From Sesamia nonagrioides (Eukaryota > Arthropoda > Insecta > Lepidoptera > Noctuidae): a DNA stretch of 64,000 nt. The translations under genes and the position numbers were made by a program. This document shows positions 36,401 to 46,639 of the stretch, one piece after another. Below the pieces are notes generated by a model that saw only the letters and a program-made list of their open reading frames with translations, was not told the origin of the DNA and searched no databases. Positions within the stretch are counted from its first letter, which is position 1, and the number at the start of each line of letters is the position of its first letter. The stretch lies in contig JADWQK010002002.1 in assembly GCA_017933935.1 (NCBI GenBank), forward strand, positions 2,976,001 to 3,040,000, read 5' to 3'.

Positions 36401-39400
36401 ACAAGGAGTAAAGTCCACTGATCCTCCATAGAAAAGGGAGGATCCTCCGACCAGACGGGTGTTATGTCTGGCGAGCACTTGCCCGATGGTTGAAATTGGG
36501 AAGTTGTATATATGCTAGTTGCACGGTAAACTCTGATTGCGAGATGTAGAATTCGTGTGACGTCAGTATGACGTGTTGTTCGCATGTGGCGATTGTAGCT
36601 ACCGCTACACTCACATCCACCTATGGCCAGACCTGAAGCAACTACCTGTAGGCTAGGAAATATGTACCAACCTGATAATACTCCACAGAACAGCTCTACC
36701 ACAGCTGAAAGTCCAAACCCTTTGTATCCTGATGTCATTTCACTGCCACCGAGTGGCATCAGGCAACTAGTTTTGGCTGCCTATTGAGACATTTTGGTAT
36801 CATGGAAGATAAAGAAACACGTATTATTTTAATTATTGTTAATGCTTCTACATTGGTGATGACTTCTACATATTCTTTGGTGCTTTGGGTGAGATCACTG
36901 GAATACCTACCTGTATAATTTGTTGTGGTTTGATGTGTCGAGCTGAGCTCTTTAATTTCCGAGCTATCGTAGTTTTAGTGAACGCGATTTCGGCCGGGCG
37001 CACTCTGTCAGATATCCGCGGAGTTGCGTAATAGAGGCCTATCATTGCAGGGGATAAATAAAACTGTGGATTTATATAAATATTATGTGTGCATTGCATA
37101 TATAGCATTGGGTCTAGCCTGTAAGGGTATTGGTATGTTTAGAGTAAAGAAATAAATAAATGCATTTTCAATTGGCTATTTACGTTTATATGATCAGTTG
37201 GTCTAATGATTACAAGCTGCTGCTAATCATGAGGTGTATTGTTGGGTTTATGGAGTATGAGGGCAGCCTCCGTGGCGTAGCGGTAGCGAACGCGGCCGAT
37301 ACGCAAGGAGGCGCAGTTTCGAACCCCGCGCAGTTCAAATATTTATATGCATGAATATGACTATTTGCACAAGTCTAGTCGTGCCTCGGAAAGGACGTTA
37401 AGCCGCTGGTCCCGGTTACTGGAGCCCTCAAAATACCAAAAATTGGTTTAATTTACATCGCCTTAGGGTTGTGGAGGTCAGACGGCCTGCGCTTCATGGA
37501 AAATATCGAATTTTACCCAAAATCAGCAGTTAGACTGGTAAAGTGGACCCCAGACTCCAAAGCTGAAAAAGGTTCGGATGCGACTGGGATTAATGCTGAG
37601 ATGATGAGAAGTATGAAGAACAGGGTATAAAATTCACTCATCCTTCATAGTAAAAGGAGGATCCTTAGACCAGACGAGTGTTGAGTGGAAACTCTGCTTG
37701 CAAGATGTAGGATTTTGTGTGAAGTCAGTATGATACGTGGTCTGCTTGTGGCGTTGTAGATAGGTACTTGCCGCTACAGGGGTCTCCATCAGGAATTTCT
37801 CAGTAGCAGGTAGGAGGCTGGATTTGTGACTGGTTGAAATTATACAATATATTTTTCTCGGTGGTAGGCAATAACATAGGCTGCCGGCGGAAGTTACCAC
37901 CCACCAGACAAAGTCTTGCCGCCAAGCGATTCGTCGTGTTCCGGCATGATGTATGGTGAAGCCGTACGGAGGACGGGTCTGAGCAGTTGTGTTGCGATGT
38001 GTGGCGGGTACGATACGCCATATGTTGTTGTCTCGGGAGTTTGGTCGTGGAGAGTCTCCAGATCAATCTCCCTCTAGCGCAGCATCGTTTGGTCGTGTTG
38101 GTCTTGGGTTTAACATTGCATCACCTCGCTCAACTGCCGTCATCCTTCCTCTTCCTAAGTTTTTTAAGTGAATAGGCTTAATAAACTAGTGCGCTTTACA
38201 TTCAACGATTGCATCACTGCTTACCATCAGGCGGGATTGCAGTCAAGCACTAGTTTATAATTATTTAAAAATATATATATAGGCTTGCCAATGGACAAGG
38301 TAGACTGGTGGAAAATGCCTAAGGCATTAAGTCCGCCATTGTGCAATGTTTCTGCATAAAGTTTAAATAAATGGGATATAGCCTCCAGTTTTATAAAAAT
38401 TCTTAAGGATTATTTGGTGTAGCTAAATATCTCGTCTGCTATGCCAGGTTGATTAATATTGAGAGTGATTATGTATTGAGTATTTAATTTGTTAGCTTAG
38501 TTGTTCCTTTTAATGTGCTAAATACTTTGTCATCCATTATATATATATGTACCTCCACGCATAGTGGTTATCTTTTGTTGGAGATCCTAAATAAATAATT
38601 ATATCAAATAGATAGAATGGTGATCAGAACTCACTATTTCAGCATCTAAAGTTTCTTTGCCATCAGGACCTTGCGCCCAGCCTTGCGGCAATGGCTGCCC
38701 TAGTTGACGCCTCATCTCAACCTGGAAAATAACAAATAGCAAATTTTTGGTGTCCCATCATCTTGCCAAATTTTATCGAAACCCTTTCAGAAAAAGGAAT
38801 AAAAAGTAACATACAGGCAAAATAACTTTCAAATTTATATATAATATTAGAGTACGTATACGAGTATCCAATCATCTACACCAGCGTTTCCCAAACTTTA
38901 CTCTACTGTGACCCGGTAAATTTCAAACTCCTCCTTCGTGACCCACTTAAGTTTTTGGACCCAACTAAAATCGATACTAGGTAATATAAAACACAAATAT
39001 TGCTAATATATATGAATTCATCATCATCATCTCAGCGTTAATCCCAGTCGCATCCGAAGCCTTTTCAGCTTTGGAGTCTGGGGTCCGCTTTACCAGTCGC
39101 AACTGCTGAAATGGCTAAACTTCGACATTTTCCGTGAAGCGACTGCCGTCTGACCTCCACAACCTGAAGGCGACATCGAAGCATTGCAGTTAGACCAATT
39201 GTTGGACTTTTGAGGGCTCCAACAACCCATAACGACTGCCACTAGATGTTTGTATGGCAACCGGGACCAACGGCTTAACGTGCTTTCCGAGGCACGACCA
39301 GACCAGTGCAAGTATTCATATTCACGCATACAAATACTTGCATGAATTACAATACAATATTTCACGAGCGTGTAGAAAGGCCACAACGCATGAGTGCACC

Positions 39401-42400
39401 CCTCCCGACCCCCGCGCGCGTCTTAAGGTACAATGCCTACGATCCGCCCGTCGAGCGATCACCATTGTCTCGTTAGTCAAGAAATACAAATCGACTATCT
39501 CTTAGTACCTAAAGTCCCGTATTGTTGCGAACCGGTATGTTTTTTGACGACCCGGTTGTGACCCACCTGATGAGAAACACTGATCTAAACATTAATACAC
39601 TTTTATGGAACATACATTGTCATAGTCCATAATATTTTAAAATATTTTTGTAACCAAGCAGATAACTATTACCTTTCCAAAAGAAACCACAGTAGTAGCA
39701 ATGTCGAGGTAGAACATTTCATCCTGTGAACCTGGCGCAACGACGGATAGAGGATTTGTGCCCAGTGCCGCCTAGAAACAAAGAAAATACATGTCAGCTA
39801 CTTACATAGAGGACCTACAGCTTCGTAGACCTCGTATTGATGGTAAATAAAAGTTTTTAGCGTTATTGCAGAAACATTCATTGTGTTACGAAATACATTT
39901 CATTTAATTGACGTTTCTATCAAAATATGTTTCACCAAAAGGGTTAAAATTGCAAATCCCACTAATTTTAGGCCTTTTCACGCAATCTAGAACCCGACCC
40001 TAGAAAGTTAAGTAGCATTTGTAAAAAGTGTCACAAAATATGTGTATATTTTGTCACATTTTTTTACAAATGCAGACGCTCAGGTTGCTGGTTGTGTAAC
40101 CAGCAACCTGAACCTCTGAAAAGAACAACAAACTCAGTAATCGACTTTTAGAAGTATTTGGGGGTGTAATTACTTCAATTTCCTATAAGGGTTTCATTTG
40201 CAATGACCATTCATAAAGCACAAGGCCAAAATCTAAGGGACGCTGGAGTACACTTGGAAAAACATTGTTTTTCGCATATTGGTCAGCTATAATTTGTACG
40301 TGTTCCCGGGTATCCAGTGGCCAAAATTTACATGTTTTATCTCCCCAAGGTAAAACATATATAGTTTACCACTTAATTTTGGTTTAATAACTCTTGGTAC
40401 ATTATGTGGTAATTTGCGAAATAACTCCGTCTGTCTGTTGTTCTTTCACGCCTAAACGCCTGAAAGGATTTCGATGAAATGAGGTATGGAGGTAGTTTGA
40501 GTCCAGGATAAGCAATTTTTTACCACGGGACCACTTCTCATCACCACGGGAAAATCTAAAAAAGCGCGATATAACCGAATTCCACGCGGGTAAAGCCGCG
40601 GGCGGAAAGCTAGTCCTCAATAGAAAAGTTGTGTGGGTGTTGTTTCTGGTCGGCACTTACCCGAGGGTTCCGTGGAGGTCGCGACGCCCCCGTCATGGGG
40701 CCGTGGCGAGTGGTGCCAGGGCTACGCCCCCCGGCCGCGAAATCAGGTTATTGGCCCGTGAATGCGGGCCCCTTGTTATGTCGGCAACAAGGGCCTGTCG
40801 TTATGTTCATAGTACGTGCGTGAGCTGCGCACGTCTGTGTAACTGGTTGCAATGTGTTTTTCTGTAGGCGCGTCGCAAATCCCACTCACGGTACAGCTTT
40901 CTTCACGGCACTTCGGCGGTCTGTCTCCGCCAGGTGAGACCCCCAGTTACCTGGAGGAAGCCCAGCGGAGGACGACCAGCGATGGAGGCGCTGCCCGAGG
41001 GTTAATCTTGTGAAGTTTTTTGGGTGCTAATTGCACCGTAAACTCCTCTTGCGAGTTGCAGGATCTGTGTGACGTCAGTATGACATATTTTTCGCATGTG
41101 CCAATTGTAGATACCGCTACTACCTTAATTCTCAGTACTTACTAAAAAGATAAGAGAATAACACGAAAGCTTTCAATCTACACGACTGACCTTTTTACTT
41201 CTGGCAGGTGCAAGGATGGGTGACGCGTTGCTAAATGCCATTCCTATTAGGCCTTTGTCCGCTGCCTTTTGAGCCCAGAAACCAAGCATGCCGTTATGAT
41301 TTGCACCTACAAAATATTTAAAGGATCTAATTATTAATTGTCATCAAATAAAATATTGGAGCGTTGAATCTGAACACTTACGGGGAATCTGACTTAAATT
41401 AGTTTTGTATTAATTAATCAATTATACCTACATCTACTTACCGCGGTAGTTCAAAAAAAGTTCTTTACTGGTACCATCGACTATCTTCGGATATACGAAC
41501 TCATGAACTCATTCACGAACTCACGGAAAAATTTGATATTCCGGAGGGAAATCTAAAAAGCGCGATATAACCGAATTCCACGCGACGCGAAGCCGCGGTC
41601 GGAAAGCTAGTAATAAATATTTCATCAAGGAATTACATTAATTGACAATTTCATGAAAAACTACTCGTCTGCATTTACTCATTTTTTCTTCTAAGATGGA
41701 AAATTCCTCATGGACTATCCTCTGCTCGGGGACGCGGAGGGGTGTGCCGGACTCTTACCGGCTAAGAAACCAGCTATACGTTCGTCACCTGCCTTTCCGG
41801 GTTACCGGGTCCTCCCAATTCTACAGTACACCCGTCTGCATCAACTCCTGCGTCCATCTCCGCAGCGACTACCTTGATTTCTGCCTATCTGTCTTGCAGT
41901 ACAGTATCTGTCGCGCGTTACTCAGGTATAATTACATGTATCTCGAGTCTAAAGAGCATAAAGAGCTGTCTTCTTCTTCATCAGCCTATAGATGTCCACT
42001 GCTGGACAAAGGCCTCCCCCAAGGCTTTCCACGCTGACCGGTCTTGTGGTGCCCGCATCCATCGGCTTCCCGCGACCTTCACCAGGTCATCGGTCCACCT
42101 TGTTGGGGGCCTCCCTACACTGCGTCTTCTGGTACGTGGCCCCCACTCCAGAATCTTAAGAGCTATCTTAGTTTGCTCAAAAACACTTTCTTATATCCAA
42201 TTAACCGCCTACTCGCGAAGAAAATAATCATCAGCGATTCGTCGTGTTCCGGCATGATGTCTGGTGAAGCCGTACGGAGGACGGGTCTGATCAGTTGTGT
42301 TGCGATGTGTGGCGGGTACGATGCGCCAAATGTTGTTGTGTCGGGAGTTTGGTCGCGGAGAGTCTCTAGATCAATCTCCTTTTAGCGCAGCATCGTTTAG

Positions 42401-43792
42401 TCGTGTTGGTCTTGGGTTTAACATTGCATCACCTCGCTCAACTGTCGTCATCCTTCCTATTCCTAAGTCTTTTAAGTGAATAGGCTTAATAAACTAGTGC
42501 GCTTTACCATCAACAATTGCATCACTGCTTACCATAAGGCGGGATTGCGGTCAAGCGCTGGTTTATAAATGTTTAAAAAAAAAAAGAAATGGACATTTCT
42601 GATAACATACACAAGAAGCTTTGCTGAATACTGCCAATTTCTTACATTTTTTTTAATAATTTTAACTTGTGCTTGACCGCAAACCCACCTGATGGTAAGC
42701 AGTGATGATTAGGACCCTATTCACTCTAGCCTTGAGTCTTCAAGGCTAGAGTGAATAGGGCGGTGTTTCCGTTGGACTACAATTTAAGGGTCTACTTAAA
42801 TTGTAGTCCAACGTAAACACCGCCGCTGACAAATTGTTCAAGTCCCTTGATGTACGTGGTACAAAACAAGGATTTTGTTTAGACCAGATTTAAACTACTT
42901 AAATAATTATTCAATTAGGTATATATGAATAGGTAAATGTCAACAAACCTGTATAAAATTTTAATGTCCCCTACATTTAACCCAAAATAACAAAGTTAAT
43001 TGTTACCGTACTCTTCAGTTATAGACACATCAATCATTTTATTGACTATTTTATGTTCATATTATGTTTACCTTTTACAGAGATCCACCCTATCCCTGAA
43101 TCGCAAGCCTTCTGAATAGCCAAGTCCATAGCAAAATGACCGGCAGTGGCACCCAGCACGTCGTTGGCATCGACCCACGCAGTAGAATCGCTCTCTTTCA
43201 AGATTTTCGGCTTGTTGTTGGGCTTGCATCCTCTATGTAAGATGTCGTTTACGTACATTCCTGGAAATAGTAATACCTTTGATGACCTTGCCAAGGTCGT
43301 CAAGTACCTTCTGTCTTGATAACTGTAGATATTTAGCTCATTATATCAAATAGTTTTCTATTTCGCTGGCCTCGTGGTTACAAGCGCCACTGCTGAGCGT
43401 GGGTTAAGTTACTATATCAGGAAAAGTATTAGGTATTACGTTCTTCTATTAGGTAGTGGCGATCACGTACTGGATTGTGTAGCGTTGTACTCCTCTCCAC
43501 AAGGTGGACCGATGAGTTGAGAAAGAATGTAGAAAGCCGCTGGTTGCGAGGACCACAGAATCGGGTGTCTCTGGATACCATTGTCCGCAAAAAGATCCAT
43601 TAGAATTAGATCATTTTTAGTCGTATTGTTAAGATACTCACCCAACCTATTAAGTCCATGACTAGGATGTCCTATTTCATCAGCCCGAATCAGCAGTTCG
43701 GCCTGCTGCAATGCTGGCGTTTTACCAGCACCCGCTGCCATCAGACATTCCATCATGAACCGCTGAGCTTCTGCCGTCACCACTTTCCCCAT
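33309..43792 (-). CDS. Gene A: Ldh_2-family (malate/L-lactate dehydrogenase-like) oxidoreductase, 8 coding exons, 360 aa
   Basis: Join on the minus strand: 43642-43792, 43072-43260, 41191-41306, 39673-39771, 38635-38721, 36672-36780, 35088-35248, 33309-33479 (1083 nt, stop TGA). Every intron is GT-AG and every phase closes, giving 360 aa, the usual length of the family. Members are NAD(P)H-dependent dehydrogenases/reductases of 2-hydroxy acids or cyclic imino acids. Visible motifs: S-H-G-L-N-R at residues 44-49 (the family's proposed catalytic His region), ANHNG at 115-119, LGTNP in exon 4, GGSEMTSGYKGFGL in exon 6, and APGFEDR in exon 7. No signal peptide or membrane segment is evident, so it is probably cytosolic. 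The substrate cannot be told from sequence. The ATG at 43792 fits the family N-terminus and follows a splice acceptor by 11 nt, so a 5' UTR exon is likely. Paralogue of gene B upstream. Confidence 0.93.
34575..34655 (-). repeat. SINE family D fragment
   Basis: Shares 'gggccgtaatct' and the 'gacacagac(a/c)tcctc' block with 60226-60432 (minus) and 54306-54546 (plus). A plus-strand piece is also at 33670-33750. Confidence 0.5.
34668..34897 (-). repeat. SINE family C
   Basis: tRNA-like head on the minus strand (complement of GTTAACACGCCTGCC and GGGTTCGATCCCCGGCC), AT-rich body. In the intron between exons 7 and 8 of gene A. Confidence 0.7.
35088..35248 (-). CDS. Gene A coding exon 7
   Basis: Starts with GC completing a split Gly; 53 codons ACYGHHIRSW to YWRKLKP, with NFAPGFEDR. 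The correct frame was chosen by matching gene B exon 7 (GHHIR..W, LG.CY.A.NP) and by phase. Acceptor TTAAACAG, donor GTGTGTGA. More diverged from gene B than exons 2-6. Confidence 0.9.
35484..35640 (-). mobile_element. R1-like LINE 3' UTR fragment
   Basis: Contains the family block 'gtcagactcttactgactaa' followed by 'aaccaccccggtgtc', GC-rich, in gene A intron 6. Confidence 0.5.
36382..36625 (+). repeat. N2 repeat copy in gene A
   Basis: Matches 4236-4400 and 37627-37770, lying just downstream of exon 6. Confidence 0.55.
36672..36780 (-). CDS. Gene A coding exon 6
   Basis: 36 codons plus 1 nt: AAKTSCLMPLGG, then YKGFGLSAVVELFCGVLS, the highly conserved GxKGxGL helix of Ldh_2 proteins. Acceptor TCAATAG, donor GTTGGTAC. 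Confidence 0.93.
37264..37612 (+). repeat. SINE family A
   Basis: GGCGTAGCGGTAGCG head, 'tttcgaaccccgcg' B-box region, standard body and (GAT)n-type end. Antisense in gene A intron 5. Confidence 0.8.
37627..37770 (+). repeat. N2 repeat copy
   Basis: Directly follows the SINE; contains 'ggaaactctgcttgc(a)ag' and 'gacgagtgtt'. Confidence 0.5.
37855..38280 (+). repeat. N1 repeat with CR1-like tail
   Basis: Full-length match to 3135-3550. Confidence 0.7.
38635..38721 (-). CDS. Gene A coding exon 5
   Basis: 29 codons in phase 0, VEMRRQ to LDAEI, with GWAQGPDGKETLD (the family's gwa.d.dG..T.dp segment). Acceptor TATTTTCCAG, donor GTGAGTTC. Confidence 0.92.
38882..39582. mobile_element. hAT-type element with nested SINE
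   Basis: Ends CAGCGTTTCCCAAACT and complement of CAGTGTTTCTCATCAG. Flanks ATCTACAC (38874-38881) and ATCTAAAC (39583-39590), an 8-bp target duplication with one change. In gene A intron 4. Confidence 0.8.
39019..39341 (-). repeat. SINE family A, headless, inside the hAT element
   Basis: (ATC)n end at left, standard body, 5' truncated before the tRNA head. ATGAATT on both sides. Confidence 0.78.
39673..39771 (-). CDS. Gene A coding exon 4
   Basis: 33 codons in phase 0, AALGTNP to VVSFGK, containing the LGTNP cofactor-pocket motif of the family and FYLDIATTVVS. Acceptor GTTTCTAG, donor GTAATAGT. Confidence 0.93.
40176..40371 (+). pseudogene. Helitron Pif1-type helicase C-terminal remnant
   Basis: Frame reads QFPIRVSFAMTIHKAQGQNL, then VHLEKHCFSHIGQLY and, after a frameshift, CSRVSSGQNLHVLSPQGKTY. 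This is the helicase motif V-VI region (FAMTINKxQGQ, FSHGQLYVAxSR) of Helitron Rep-Hel proteins. It is followed within ~30 bp by a Helitron H1 3' region on the same strand. Confidence 0.85.
40400..40613 (+). mobile_element. Helitron H1 3' region attached to helicase remnant
   Basis: Contains 'gtctgtctgttg', 'gcgcgatataaccgaattcc', hairpin and GGAAAGCTAG|T. No H1 5' terminus TCCATACTAAT precedes it; coding sequence does. Confidence 0.8.
40615..41130 (+). repeat. N2 repeat copy split by a GC-rich insertion
   Basis: Host repeat parts at 40615-40669 and 40994-41130. The insert 40670-40993 is GC-rich and flanked by CCCGAGGGTT at both ends, a 10-bp target duplication, as expected of a non-LTR retroelement; no tail A-run seen. 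Confidence 0.65.
41191..41306 (-). CDS. Gene A coding exon 3
   Basis: Residues 115-152 after a split Gly. It carries the ANHNG signature (S/A-N-H-x-G in the family) and KAADKGLIGMAFSNASP. Acceptor TTGTAG, donor GTCAGT. It ends in phase 0. Confidence 0.93.
41521..41610 (+). mobile_element. Helitron H1 3' fragment
   Basis: From 'acggaaaaatttgatattcc' to GGAAAGCTAG|T, in gene A intron 2. Confidence 0.75.
41696..41850 (+). repeat. Unclassified repeat shared with 24170-24310
   Basis: Shares 'gctcggggacgcgga' and 'taccggctaa' with 24190-24260, in the same orientation. Confidence 0.5.
41966..42170 (-). mobile_element. RTE-like LINE 3' terminus
   Basis: Reverse complement of the 9890-10095 family, with (TTC)n start, in gene A intron 2. 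Confidence 0.65.
42238..42590 (+). repeat. N1 repeat, 5' truncated
   Basis: From 'gattcgtcgtgttccggcat' to the CR1-like tail and A-run. Confidence 0.7.
42660..42935 (-). mobile_element. CR1-like LINE tail rearranged into two hairpins
   Basis: 42715-42735 pairs perfectly with 42740-42760; 42759-42788 pairs with 42795-42824 (29/30). The second part and its 3' flank recur at 43987-44165. Confidence 0.8.
43072..43260 (-). CDS. Gene A coding exon 2
   Basis: Codon 51 is split G|GA (Gly; Glu in gene B). Codons 52-113 run MYVNDI to WISVK, including TAWVDAN and HFAMDLAIQKAC. Acceptor TATTTCCAG, donor GTAAACAT. Confidence 0.93.
43642..43792 (-). CDS. Gene A coding exon 1
   Basis: Codons 1-50 plus one base of codon 51. 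It contains the N-terminal helix region and S-H-G-L-N-R. Donor GTGAGTAT. The ATG is 11 nt after a pyrimidine-rich AG acceptor, and no in-frame stop lies between them, so an upstream coding exon cannot be fully excluded. Confidence 0.9.
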
Positions 43793-43934
43793 GATTATAG
43801 AAACTAAAACAGTAAGTGATGGAAAAATATATGATTCTTATTATACACGGTTGTAACTTGAAGTGGAAATTTGTCGTTCTATCAAATAATGAAATTTGTT
43901 CATATATGTTTTGTCTTGATGACTGCACGAAGCC

Positions 43935-44300
43935 GTGGGTTATCCTTTATACCGCGTACATCGAGGGACTGGAACAATTTGCCAGAGGCGGTGTTTCCGT
44001 TGGACTACAATTTAAGGATCTACTTAAATTGTAGTCCTAAATTGTAGTCCAACGGAAACACCGCCGCTTACAAATTGTTCAAGTCCCTTGATGTACGTGG
44101 TACAAAACAAGGATTTTGTTTAGACCAGATTTAAACTACTTAAATAATTATTGAATTAGGTATTTGAATACAATTTGAGTGTCTTCAAGGCTAGAGTGAA
44201 TAGGCTCTTAATAAACTAGTGCGCTTTACCATCAACGATTGCGTCACTGCTTACCATCAGGCAGGATTGCGGTCAAGCGCTGGTTTATAATATGTAAAAA
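43935..44300 (+). mobile_element. CR1-like LINE 3' end interrupted by a copied block
   Basis: LINE sequence to about 44012, an inverted and then foreign block to 44165 that matches 42780-42930, then LINE again ('gagtgtcttcaaggctagag') to the A-run at 44297. Confidence 0.75.
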
Positions 44301-44327
44301 AAAAAAAATCGAAATAAATACCGTTGC

Positions 44328-44645
44328 CTCGGTAGCGCACAGGCAAGTAAAGGAACGCGGGTGGGGTTTAGTCAGTAAAAGTCTGACACGCTCTTCCGCT
44401 CCGTCCAGACCGGGAGAGGTCATTTGACGATATACCATCAAGAACAAAGGAAAACATCGTGATCGTGAGGTATCCGACCTTTTTTAACCAACCCGCAACC
44501 CTGACCCAGACGGCATCGGTCTTCGTGGACCCCATCACGATGTGCTGACATCTCTTTGAGGCGCGCGTGAAACACAACGCGCCGTCGACCCAGGCCTGGT
44601 CCCTACCGGGCGGCGAGCTGCCCACTGCTCGTCGGACCAGGTCTG
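44328..44645. mobile_element. R1-like LINE 3' UTR pieces in opposite orientations
   Basis: 44328-44430 matches 59955-60065 on the plus strand; 44463-44645 matches 59790-59945 on the minus strand. Confidence 0.65.
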
Positions 44646-44708
44646 GGTAGTTGTGGTAGTGATTTAGTAATTACTGATATAACAGTAATTACTGCAGATT
44701 AAGTCATC

Positions 44709-45048
44709 ATCATCTCAGCGTTAATCCCAGTCGCATCCGTAGCTTTTTCAGCTTTGGAGTCTGGGGTCCGCTTTACCAGTTTAACTGCTGGTTTTGGCTA
44801 AACTTCGATCTTTTCCGTGAAGCGACTGCCGTCTGACCCCCACAACCCGAAGGCGATATCGAAGCATTGCAGTTAGACCAATTGTTAGACTTTTGAGGGC
44901 TCCAACAACCCGTAACGACTGCCACTAGATGTTCGTATGGCAACCGGGACCAAACGGCTTAACGTGCTTTCCGAGGCACGACCAGACCAGTGCAAATATT
45001 CATATTCATGCATACAAATCCGCTACCACTACGCCAAGGAGGCTGTCA
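44709..45048 (-). repeat. SINE family A with 22-bp perfect target duplication
   Basis: (ATC)n to a tRNA-like head lacking its B box. AATTACTGCAGATTAAGTCA plus TC occurs at 44687-44708 and 45049-45070. Confidence 0.85.
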
Positions 45049-45241
45049 AATTACTGCAGATTAAGTCATCGCCTACTATAGACTTGTTCCGTTACAGACG
45101 TTACAGTACCTACGGTTAAAATAGTTGAGTTGTTCAACGATGCTGCTGAATAAATAATTTTTGTAACGGACAGAATAAAGTGTTGACCCCACACCAAGAT
45201 GGTGACGATCCTATCGCTCCGCCGTCGCTGACATCGTCAAA

Positions 45242-45418
45242 TCTATACTAATATATAAAGCTGAAGAGTTTGTTTGTTTGTTTGTGCGGGCCAATCTCAG
45301 GAACTACTGGTCCGATTTGAAAAATTATTTTTGCGTTGGATAGCCTATTAATCCAGGAAGGCTTTAGGCTATATCACATCCCGATATGACCAATAGGAGC
45401 AGATATTTATATTATTAT
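45242..45418 (+). mobile_element. Helitron H2, 3' truncated
   Basis: A|TCTATACTAATATATAAAGC to 'caataggagcag', without CTAG. Confidence 0.75.
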
Positions 45419-45456
45419 AGATAACTAAAAAAAAGTTAATTAAACAACTTTTACTA

Positions 45457-45819
45457 AACTCCATAGGTTTCAGTTTAAGCCAAAACAAGTAAAAAAAATG
45501 GGTTACGGTTTCAATTTCGACTCCGAATAGTATTTTTTTTTCTAAGCATTTTTTATAAAATTATCTTTAGGAATAATTGGTAAACTTATAAAAATATCAT
45601 CCTACAAAAACTCTTTACTACTTTCTATAATTTATGCTCCAACTCCATAGGTTTCAGTTTAAGCCAAAACAAGTAAGAAAAATGGGTTACGGTTTCAATT
45701 TCGACTCCGAATAGTATTTTTTTTTCTAGGCATTTTTTATAAAATTAACTTTAGGAATAATTGGTTAACTTATAAAAATATCATCTTACAAAAACTCTTT
45801 ACTACTTTCTATAATTTAT
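45457..45819. repeat. Tandem duplication, 184-bp unit, two copies
   Basis: Copies 45457-45640 and 45641-45819 begin 'aactccataggtttcag' and differ at only a few positions. Confidence 0.9.
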
Positions 45820-46224
45820 CCTGTTGACTGGTGGGTTCAATATGGAACCTAATTTTCTACAAAGATCAATGAGGGTATCAGAGTATTTATCTGCAAACTT
45901 ACCAAGTAACTTAGAAACTTAAACTTATTTTATTTAGCGTGCTTAAAGTCATCAATAACATTACAGTTTTACTTCATTTGAAGTTTTTGTAGTGGCCGTA
46001 ACATAATAAAATGTATTATTTTCTTTTAAATACTTTTTAATTTTACAATTTTTGTGTTGGTTTTGTATTTTTTTTTTCTGTTTACTACTTTAGACTGACA
46101 GATGAAAGTAAGCAAATGACAAAAACATGACACCATCAAACTCCAGCCAGTAACAGTTTATTCAAAAAGTTCACAGAAATAACGTTAAGTAGTCTTTGTT
46201 TTTTTGGCGTCGCTGCATTCCAGA

Positions 46225-46370
46225 GACAAAACGAACGAACGAACGTATTGAAAACGGTGGGACATTTTATAGTAATGAGCCGCTCACTCGTAGTCCCAAG
46301 AGTCAGAGACGGACAAACAAACAAGCAAACATACAAGTGAAGCTAATAAAAAGCATGTAAAAATCACCAG
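46225..46370 (-). repeat. Short repeat shared with 56790-56950
   Basis: Reverse complement of the copy in gene B intron 2 ('gtgagcggctcattact', 'tgtcccaccgttttcaatac'). Confidence 0.6.
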
Positions 46371-46639
46371 CAGATATATTCAGTGTGACCCCCCCATTTG
46401 TACACACAATTTACACACTTTAAAATAGGTCAAGCGAATTTTTTTATATGTAAAAATAAACTAGTGCTTGAACGCAATCCCGCTTGACGGTAAGCAGTGA
46501 TGCAATCGTTGATGGGTAAGCCTGCATCGAGTCAGAGCTCTGTATTTGCGCAGTGGGTCAGATTGTTCCCTTATCTATGGAAGATAAGCGAACTGTAAAC
46601 CCTGATCTTCATACCTCTACACTATATAAACTTATAGAT

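Noticed and set aside
37800..38066. Antisense frame in the N1 repeat, also in the copies at 26936 and 49906
   Set aside because: Recurs only because the repeat recurs; frames are interrupted differently in each copy and show no domain.
43486..43575. RTE-like text ('aaggtggaccgatga') just below gene A exon 1 as a separate LINE copy
   Set aside because: Resemblance is short and degenerate; probably a decayed LINE piece in intron 1, not listed as a feature.
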